From Cephalopachus bancanus (lineage: Eukaryota > Chordata > Mammalia > Primates > Tarsiidae), in contig JAPVLO010000044.1 of NCBI GenBank assembly GCA_027257055.1, positions 4,526,001 to 4,590,000 of the forward strand: DNA of 64,000 nt. Direction: 5' to 3'. The first letter of the stretch is position 1. Each line of letters begins with the position of its first letter. The notes beneath the pieces are model-generated. The model made no database searches. It saw only the letters and a program-made list of their open reading frames with translations, and had not been told where the DNA came from. A program made the translations under genes and the position numbers. Below, piece by piece: positions 56,855 through 64,000 of this stretch.

Positions 56855-57720
56855 TAACAAATTTTATTGAGCCTGTACTATGTGTCAGGCACTGTATTAA
56901 GTATTTGGAATAAGTCACTGAACCCAACAAAAGTTCTACTTTTCAAGTGAGAGCAGGGGAACCTACGACAACAAACAAAAAGTGAATTGTATAGCTTGTT
57001 TAAAAAAGAATACATTCTATGGGGGAAGTATAGATTAGGAAGGGGAGAGGGAAGGGAAGAAGAGAGGTGGAATAGGCAAAGATTTAGGAGTGCATGATGG
57101 AGGAGTCTGTTGGCAGGGTGCTAATTGTTATTTAATATAGGACAGGGTGAGGCTCATTGAGAGGGTGAGATTTGAAGGTTAGGGAGCTAGCCACATGGAT
57201 AATTAATTCAGAAGAAAATTATTTTAAACTGGAGACCCAAAGGAGCAACCTAGCATTGTCATGGAACAGGGAAGTGAGCACAGTGATTGAGGGGGAAAGA
57301 GACAAGAGATGAAGTCAAAGTAATGAAAATGTATCACCGTATTGTGTGGGGCCTTATGGGCTGTTTTTAGGGTTTTAGCTTTTACTTTAATATGGATAGC
57401 TAGTGAAGGGTATGTAGAGCAGAGGTTTAAGTTACCTGATATAAAATTGAACTGGATTAATCGGTTCTCAGAACATATTAGTGGGTAGGGGTGGGAGACA
57501 AGGATGGAAGCAGGGGGACTGGTTAGGAGGATATTGCAATAATCCATAACCAACTTCAATTTCAAGAGTTTGGAGAGAAGAGTAGGAATTAAAAAAAACT
57601 GAGAAGGAGTAACTGGTGAGATAGGAAAACAAAAGAGCACAGAAAGTCAGTGAATAAAGTTTATCTGGCAGGAGCCAGTGATCTATCAACTTTGTCAGAT
57701 GTTGCTGACAGTTCAAAACA
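56855..57720 (-). repeat. Ancient mammalian repeat, copy 2 of 2
   Basis: It starts 'GAGCCTGTACTATGTGTCAGG', then 'GTGAGGCTCATTGAGAGGG', 'GTATTGTGTGGGGCCTTATG', 'GGTTTAAGTTACCTGATATAA', 'TTAGGAGGATATTGCAATAATC' and 'CTATCAACTTTGTCAGATGTTG'. It overlaps in family with 51890-52470 and 25330-25470. Confidence 0.65.
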
Positions 57721-59189
57721 TGGAAGTTAAAAACAAACAGAACCACAGAATTAAATTACTGATTCACTAAGTCTTGAAACGGCATTATGGAATTGACTAT
57801 TAGCTTGTAAGTTCTTTTAAAATTAAGCATACCTAAATGACACTGTATCATGTAATCATGTGATGATTTTTTTCCCCCTGACCTATAAGTACTTTGGTGA
57901 AGACCCTGATGTCTTTTGGGCTTTGCTTCACCCAAATGCACCACTTATACATTAGGGCTACTTCAGCTTTTCTCTTTAGCCTGCCATAATTAGAGTACTG
58001 TAGTACTAACTAGGAGCCAATGTGACCCTAAAAGTGAATGCCTTATAGAGGCATTTAATTATATGGCTAATGGTGGATTCAGGTGATTCAGAATGTGCTG
58101 ATAATTTTTTTTTAATATGATTAAAAACAGGATGATAAGGTATTACATTTTTACAGAGAAATGTGAACAACTCCTTGTGACTAGACTCTTAGTTTGAGGA
58201 AAATGAATCTAAGTTAATCATGTGTTTTATCATTAGTTGAAATAACCAGAATGGTTTGGCTAGGGTTTCAGAGGTAATGCTTATGTAGACATAGATTATA
58301 ATTATTTTACTGAATACAGTTTTCATAAGGCTGTGTGAATTTTTTATTTTTATTTATTTTTAGTAAGACCTGTGGCTGACCCATGAGTTTTCTTAATATG
58401 GCAGTTCTTTCCCATAAATGTCATTACTTTTCTTCTGTTATACTATAAAGAGCCATTAATCATAAAACTTATTAGGCTCTTTAATGTGACTTTTTACCCT
58501 GTTTCTTTAATTTTTTCCATTTTTCTTGCGATATGTTTTTATGTTTAGCTTAGTATCACCAACTCTCAATCAGTTACTACTGATTTCGATCTATAAAAAA
58601 AAGTTTTCTGAGTTTCATTGTGTTGTATGTGTATCTACCTATCATACTTATCAGCTGGAATGTGGAGTTGAATGGGTTGTATGTTATAGTGTAGGACTAG
58701 GTACAATATATTTTATAAGTAGAGTTTTTAAAAGCATAGCTTCGTGCCGGGATGGGGTAAAATAGCAAGCATGCACTATAATGTTTGAGACTTATTTATC
58801 TTGAGAGCATATGAAACATAATCAAGATAGTTAAACAGTTGTATTCAAGCTTGGACACAAATAATTAAGTGAATAGTTATCTAGACACTGAGACTTGGCG
58901 ATATTGCAGTAGTTACTGTGTTGTAAGCATGTCTGATATACTTTCGGTAATTTAACTTCAGGTGTTTTGCCAAAAAGATGTTAAGGTTATTAAAAATTTA
59001 AGTACTGTGTTATGAAATAAAAGGTTGAAAAAGCCTGTTTGATTTTCCACCTGGTTTTGTTTCTCATATTTCTCTGCTCTTGACACTTGCTTTGATTTCA
59101 TGTCTAATAATTTAATGAAAAATGTAAATTGATACCAGATTTTACCATCCTCAGTGGAAAATAATAGTTAAAAGTTTAAAGAATTGAGG
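57721..59189. other. Repeat-poor intronic stretch, about 1.5 kb
   Basis: AT-rich, no named repeat, no exon that I can support. Confidence 0.45.
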
Positions 59190-59202
59190 GAGTTTTTTAT
59201 TT

Positions 59203-59504
59203 ATTTTTTGTTTTGTTTTGTTTTTTGAGTTGGAGTCTCACTCTGTCGCCCAGACTAGAGTGCAGTGGCCGCTCCCGGCTACCGCAGCCTCGACCTGCTG
59301 GGCTCTGGCGATCCTTCTGCCTCAGTCTTCCAGGTAGCTGGAATTACAGGCGTGCACTACCACACCCAGCTAATTTTTTGATTTATTGTAGAGATGAGGT
59401 CTTACCAAGTTGCCCAGGTGGGTCTCGAACCTGTGGGCTCAGGCAATCCACTCACCTCAGCCTCCCAAGGCGCGGGATTACAGGCTGAGCTACCGAGCCC
59501 AGCT
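59203..59504 (-). mobile_element. Alu, minus strand, lineage-type
   Basis: Full dimer with (TTTTG)n head. The perfect 13-bp duplication GAGTTTTTTATTT is at 59190-59202 and 59505-59517. Confidence 0.97.
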
Positions 59505-59659
59505 GAGTTTTTTATTTTTTAACAAATTTTTGTAAACATTGAAAAGATGTATTGGATGCTATGTTAAATATTCCATGCCTGGGTGAGGAGAGTATACATA
59601 TTTTGGGGGATTATTTAAAAGAAGATGAGATTTAGAGACAAAGCAGACAATCTGGATCT

Positions 59660-59812
59660 GCTTATTTATTTTCGTAGATGCTGTGTTGTCCAGGCTGGAG
59701 TCCAGTGGCTATTCACAGATGTGATCATGGTACACTACAACAGTGAACTCCTGGGCTGAGGCTATCCTCCTTTCTTAACCTCCTAAATACCTGAGATTAC
59801 TGTGCCTGGCTT
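59660..59812 (-). mobile_element. Alu monomer (FLAM-like), minus strand
   Basis: 'ATGCTGTGTTGTCCAGGCTGG' to 'TTACTGTGCCTGGC'. Single diverged unit. Confidence 0.78.
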
Positions 59813-59819
59813 ACTCCTA

Positions 59820-59955
59820 TTTTTAATCTGATTTCCAGTTTTCTCATCTGTAAAATGGGGATAAAATTCCCCTTGGAAAGGTTGAATGAATAGTGTGTGT
59901 GAAGCTGCTGCACAGTGCCTTGCCAGGTCAGTAGGTGCCCAGTTAAGAGAACTGC
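59820..59955 (+). repeat. MIR 3' part, plus strand
   Basis: 'TTTTCTCATCTGTAAAATGGGG', 'GGTTGAATGAATAGTGTG' and 'CACAGTGCCTTGCCAGG'. Confidence 0.88.
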
Positions 59956-60139
59956 TTTCACAGCAAGCTCTGTGACATTTCTTAGTTTTCAGATGCAATC
60001 TCAAATTAAGGTTATGAAAATGAACACAGTAGGTTGAAACAGCAGTTTTCAGTTTGGTCCTCCAGGTCTTTTTATTTAGTGACTCAGTGCAGGGTTTCTA
60101 GTGTGGCTGTGTAAACATCACTAAGTCACTTGTTAGCAA

Positions 60140-60320
60140 TACACTGAATGTTCCCCCTGATTTCAGTTGATGTTGAGAAGTCTTATGTTGCTGGTAGTTC
60201 TATTGTTTCACAAATAAGAAACCTGAGACCCAGGAGATTATAATTTTCTCCCAGTATAATCATAGTAAAAGCTAAAGTTGTAATGTAAGTTTGTATTTCA
60301 GATTCCATCCAAATTCAGTA
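60140..60320 (-). repeat. MIR, minus strand
   Basis: 'TTCACAAATAAGAAACCTGAG', 'CCCAGGAGATTATAATTTTC' and 'TAAAGTTGTAATGTAAGTTTG' are a weak antisense MIR. Confidence 0.6.
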
Positions 60321-60451
60321 TATGCATAGCTACATTCTTGAGGTATGAATGAAATTACCATCTAGAAGTAGTTGTGAAAATGAAATTACTTTCTAGACGT
60401 TGGTGGGTCATGGAACTCTGTCACAGACATAAGAAATATTTTGAAAACTAA

Positions 60452-60780
60452 GGCTGGGTGCATTGTAGTTCTAGCACTTTGGAGGAGGCCAAGGGGGTGG
60501 GATTGCTTGAGCCCAGGAGTTTGAGACCAGTGTGGGCAACATAGTGAGACCTTGTCTCTACAAAAAAATCTGTACAAAAAATATAAAAATTAGCTGGACA
60601 TGGTGGCAAGCCTGTAGACCCAGCTACTGGATGCAGGGGATGGAGGTGGTGGAGTTGAGGGAGGTGGAAGGGGTTGAGGGTGGGGAGGGGATGCTGAACC
60701 CAGGGCGTCAAGGCTATGGTGAGCCGTGATCAGGACACTACTCTAGCCCTGGGTGACAACGTGAAATCCTGTCTCAAAAA
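60452..60780 (+). mobile_element. Alu, plus strand, older, with G-rich internal expansion
   Basis: 'GGCTGGGTGCATTGTAGTTC' to 'GTGAAATCCTGTCTC'. The right arm between the usual 'CCAGCTACT' and 'CCCAGG' is lengthened by a GGAGGTGG/GAGGG-rich stretch (60635-60695) that includes a quadruplex-type motif. Confidence 0.88.
60670..60690 (+). other. G-quadruplex motif
   Basis: Four G runs (GGGG, GGG, GGGG, GGGG) separated by TTGA, T and A fit the classic quadruplex rule with short loops. They arose within an Alu. Confidence 0.8.
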
Positions 60781-61151
60781 AATTTTTTTTAAAACTAATA
60801 ATTGCTATGAAAATACATTCAGGCTCTAAAAATTATATTTGTGGTATAAAATTATTTACTTCACTACAGTGTTTAAAGTGAATTTTAAATATCAGTTGTG
60901 AATTCTTTTTAAGGTTATACCAGGCAACAAAAATATTCTACTTGCAGATCAATCAGGAATTGAGTGAGTTCTAGCTTGTACATGCTGTCCCTTCTTCTTG
61001 GAATCCTTTGTACTGTTGTACTTGATTCATTTGTTCCTTCCAGAAATTTTCCTGTATCTGTTCTGGACTAGTTACTCTCCTAGATGCTAGAGATAACAAG
61101 GGTGAGTGAAACAATGAAGGTTTCTTCTCATAAAGTTTACATTCTAGTGTA

Positions 61152-61565
61152 GCAGTTTTCAAAGTGTGTTAAGGATCCGGGGAGTTCTCAAGACCCTTTG
61201 AGGGTCAAAACTTTCTTTCGCAATGGAACATGAGAGTATAATGGGAGTTTCCCGGAGGCTACTTGACATGTGTTATTGTAACATTAAATGCAGAAGCGGA
61301 TAATGAGGAACCAACTATATTAAGTCAGATGTCAAAGAGATTTGCAAAAATGTAAAATGTCTACACTTCTCATCATTGTTATGGAAAGTTCTTATTTTTA
61401 ATGAACATTTAACATGTAATGAGTTTTTACATGCTATGTAAAATGTACTGCTAATTTTAAAATATATGTTTTTAATTATTTGTCTTGAGTTTCTAATATG
61501 GTAAATATTCGTATGTATAAACCACATAAACAAAAGCTCTTTGAAGTCTTCTTTGTTGGTTTTTG
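61152..61565 (+). mobile_element. hAT (Charlie-type) transposon fossil with transposase C-terminal remnant
   Basis: The left end 'CAGTTTTCAAAGTGTG' leads to 'CAAGACCCTTTGAGGGTC'. After a large internal loss the sequence resumes 'ATTAAATGCAGAAGCGGATA', 'GATGTCAAAGAGATTTGC' and 'CATAAACAAAAGCTCTTTG'. These encode, with a frameshift, the tail of a Charlie-family transposase (N-A-E-A-D then K-E-I-C-K-like residues). It is dead and internally deleted; the right end is lost near the Alu at 61575. Confidence 0.75.
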
Positions 61566-61574
61566 TTTGTTTGT

Positions 61575-61880
61575 TTTTAAGTGGTGGGGTCTCACTTCTG
61601 TTACCCAGGCTGGGGTGTAGTGGTATGATCATGGCTCACTTGCAACCCTGGACTTCTGGGCTCAGGTGATCCTCCTACCTCAGTCTCCCTAGTAGATAGG
61701 ACTACAGGTGAACACTACCATTCCTGGGTAATTTTTCCCTCCTTCCCTCCCTTCCTCCCTCCCGTCTCCCTGTGTAGCCCGGGTTGGTCTCAAAGTCCTG
61801 TCCTTAAGTGATCCTCCCGCCTCAGCTACCCAAAGTGCTGAGATTACAAACATGAGCCGTCCTGCCTACCTGGGTGCTCA
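61575..61880 (-). mobile_element. Alu, minus strand, older, with CCTT-rich insert
   Basis: 'GTGGTGGGGTCTCACTTCTG' to 'GAGCCGTCCTGCCTACC'. In the linker between the arms a CCCTCCTTCC-type run (61736-61770) replaces the A/T linker. Confidence 0.87.
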
Positions 61881-61884
61881 ATTT

Positions 61885-62150
61885 TTAAAAAGTGTTAACC
61901 AATTAAAACAAACTTTTTCTTAATAGGCCAGATAGGCTTAAAGGGTTTAGGAGTCTTAGGGTCAATTATTCAACTTATGCCCTTGGTAGCTTGAAAATTA
62001 ATGAGTATAACCGTAAACAGTTTCAAGTGTTAGTTCCATACAGGATGCCACAGTCTTGTTTTGTGCGACTCCCATCCCAGCCATATCTTCAAAGTGAGAT
62101 TACCAGTGTATTGCCTGTTCAGTAGACTTTACTATTTCCTTACTACATGA
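61885..62150. other. Intronic stretch
   Basis: 61885-61945 may belong to the Charlie element interrupted by the Alu; not certain. Confidence 0.3.
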
Positions 62151-62154
62151 TTTC

Positions 62155-62285
62155 TTTTTCTTTTCAAGAGACGGTTTCTTACTATGTTGCTCAGGCTGGC
62201 CTTGAACTCCTGGGCTCAAGTCATCCTCCTGCCTTAGTCTCCCAAGTAGCTGGGACTATAGATATCAGCCACCATGCCCAGCTTA
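62155..62285 (-). mobile_element. Alu monomer (FLAM-like), minus strand
   Basis: 'AGACGGTTTCTTACTATGTTGC' to 'CAGCCACCATGCCCAGC'. Confidence 0.85.
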
Positions 62286-62289
62286 TATG

Positions 62290-62731
62290 ATTTTAAAATT
62301 ATTTATATAGTTACTTGCATCTTGCTGTGTATGGTAGGAACAACTGTTTTCTCCTACTCTACTCTCAACACACCAAGTGGTTCTCCAGCAGACACCAGCT
62401 TGGTGTTTTATAATTCAATTATAACATGATCTCCCTGGAGTCAGAGCCCACTTGAAGGTTAGGGCTCAGTTCCACAAGAGTGTTCCCACTTCAGATGAAG
62501 TCACAAGACCCAGGGTGTAGCCTGTATTTCCTGTCAACTGGCTGTACAATGGGGCTTCCAGGACTTCCTCCTCAGGTTCAGTAACTTGATTCTGTTTGTA
62601 ACTTGCTTTACAGCATATTGGGACCTTTTTCCCATATCTGACTACATCTCTCCATTTTAGGCTTTTATTTTGCAAGTTTTTATAAAAAGAAACAGGTTGC
62701 CACGTGGAACTGAGAATCAGAGTTTTTAGTG
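62290..62731. other. Intronic stretch
   Basis: Nothing recognised. Confidence 0.4.
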
Positions 62732-63216
62732 CAGGCATGTCCAACCCGTGACTTGTGTGACGGATGCAGCCCAGGACAGCTAGTCACGCGGCCCCACAAC
62801 TTCATTTAGCATCATGTGTTTTTTAGCATTTATTTTCTTTGTGACCCTGTGTATATTTCCATTTTGAAGTTCGCAATCACGCCCTATTCATGATACTGCT
62901 TTTTGGTAGAACATACATATTTGTGAGCAGCTGTTTTCACTTAGGAAGCACATGAAGAACAAAATTTGAGCAAACATTTCTGACAAGCACCTTAAGAACT
63001 CACTAAGAATTGTAACTACTTTCATAGAACCAGACATTGATACATTCGTCTTACAAAAACAAATTATATTGTTCTTATTTTTCTAAACTTTAGAATAAAA
63101 AACAAAAATAAGTCTTATTATGTATATACACTTACTATTATATAATTTATGTGCAGCTCAAGACAATTCCTTTTTACTCAGTGTGGCCCAGGGAAGCCAA
63201 GATTTTGAACGTCCCA
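62732..63216 (+). mobile_element. hAT DNA transposon fossil with transposase dimerisation region
   Basis: The terminal sequence CAGGCATGTCCAACCCG and the end 'GGGAAGCCAAGATTTTGAACG' are flanked by an 8-bp duplication with one change (TTTTAGTG 62724-62731, TTCTAGTG 63217-63224). From 62922 the plus strand reads C-E-Q-L-F-S-L-R-K-H-M-K-N-K-I, a stop (62967-62969), then a further ~33 codons including N-S-L-R-I-V and P-D-I-D. This is the conserved C-terminal hAT dimerisation segment. The N-terminus and DDE catalytic parts are absent. It is a pseudogene inside an internally deleted element. Confidence 0.88.
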
Positions 63217-63371
63217 TTCTAGTGTAACTATGTTAGTGTACTAAAGCAATGGTTAAATGCTCTGAAATTACTAAAACAGCATTCAAGACTGACTCTAAAA
63301 TGTTTTTAGATTAACATCTGTATAAACTTTATACCAAAATGGTCTGATGTAGGTTTTATTTTTTCTTTTTC

Positions 63372-63672
63372 TTTTTTTTAGTTGTGGTTTCACTCTGTTG
63401 CCCAGGCTGGAGTAACAGTGGCATGGTCATGGTTCATAGCAGCATTGGTCTCCTGAGTTTAGATGAGCCTTCCTCTTCAGTCTCCCGAATAGCTACAGAA
63501 CTACAGGCACATACCACCATGCCTGGCTAATTTTTTTATTTTTTTTTGTAGCGATGAGGTCTTGCTATGTTGCCTAGGTTGGTCTCGAATTCCTGGGCTC
63601 AAGCAATCCTCCTACCTCAGCCTCGCAAAGTGCTGGGATTTACAGGCAGGAGCTCATCATTCCACCCAGCTG
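63372..63672 (-). mobile_element. Alu, minus strand, older
   Basis: 'TAGTTGTGGTTTCACTCTGTTG' to 'CATTCCACCCAGCT'. Conventional arms. Confidence 0.9.
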
Positions 63673-63884
63673 AGATGTGTGCTTTAGAAAGTGTAGGTAA
63701 TAGGGTACTCTTGCAAAGTTTTGGGTTTTCGCTAATTTTGGATTCTGTGGGCTTGTCTTAATGTAGTTTTTTGGTGACTTTTTCAGCTTTTTTTTCTTAA
63801 GCTAGTGTAAGTAAATACCTAGTCAAGAATTAAGGTTTATTGTGCTAAAAATTAGTGAAATAATGGTTGATCCTGGCAGACTTT

Positions 63885-64000
63885 TTTTCTCCCCATTTTA
63901 TTGTGGGGGTATATGTGAGGATTTAGTACATAAGTAAGTTGCATGCAGGTGAAGTTTTGATGTCTAGCAGACCCTCTCTTCTCCAAGAGTGGACCTGGTA
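63885..64000 (-). mobile_element. L1 3' UTR end, minus strand, continues beyond window
   Basis: Read on the minus strand it shows ACCAGGTCC, CTTCACCTGCATGCAAC, TACTTATG and ACATATACCCCCACAATAAAA, in the same order as the 3' UTR of the L1 at 43226-43340. It is therefore a second member of that L1 lineage, entering the window tail-first. Confidence 0.8.

Overview
This is a window of primate nuclear DNA, and my best inference for the host is a tarsier. It has intron-scale non-coding sequence, L1, L2, MIR, hAT and MaLR repeats of ordinary mammalian type, and about forty 7SL-derived Alu elements. The youngest Alus share an unusual consensus: a left arm opening GCCGGGCTCGGTGGCTCAGC, 'CTACAATAAATCAAAAAATTAG' between the arms, 'TTCCAGCTACTTGGAAGG', and an ending GAGACTCCAACTC. 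They are not the AluS/AluY types of monkeys and apes. The composite tRNA/7SL type II SINEs that crowd galago and loris DNA are absent, as is the lemur Alu type. That leaves tarsiers by elimination; no species-level proof is possible from this window.

Layout. Positions 1-45,000 hold no gene I can support. They are an intergenic or deep intronic repeat landscape with repeat-free stretches (notably 35,815-36,690, which reads like a conserved non-coding block). Positions 45,150-46,700 are a strong CpG island with GC boxes, an NRF1-like site, a YY1-like site and a probable plus-strand first exon ending at a good splice donor (exon end 45,834). Most of 45,835-64,000 therefore reads as the 5' part of a large first intron. 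I cannot name the gene. One 81-bp segment (53,400-53,480) has both splice signals and an open frame and is kept as a speculative exon.

Mobile DNA dominates. Highlights are a 5'-inverted (twin-primed) L1 with a perfect 15-bp target duplication at 42,445-43,372, and a second L1 3' end of the same family running off the right edge on the minus strand. There are also an Alu inserted inside an Alu inside an old L1 (49,330-50,870), a three-monomer Alu insertion bounded by one target duplication (38,158-38,649), and two hAT transposon fossils that still show the transposase C-terminus (61,152-61,565 and 62,732-63,216).

The most unusual signal is a set of local templated rearrangements. A mosaic at 3,847-4,102 is built from a direct copy of 2,708-2,819, a 48-bp tandem repeat and an inverted copy (90 of 91 bases) of 6,207-6,297. 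A 30-bp inverted copy is written into an old LTR at 29,752-29,815. A separate 27-bp inverted repeat pairs 20,759-20,785 with 21,400-21,426. I see no CRISPR, operon, tRNA, rRNA or intact protein-coding gene. Long open frames in the CpG island and in Alus are composition artefacts.
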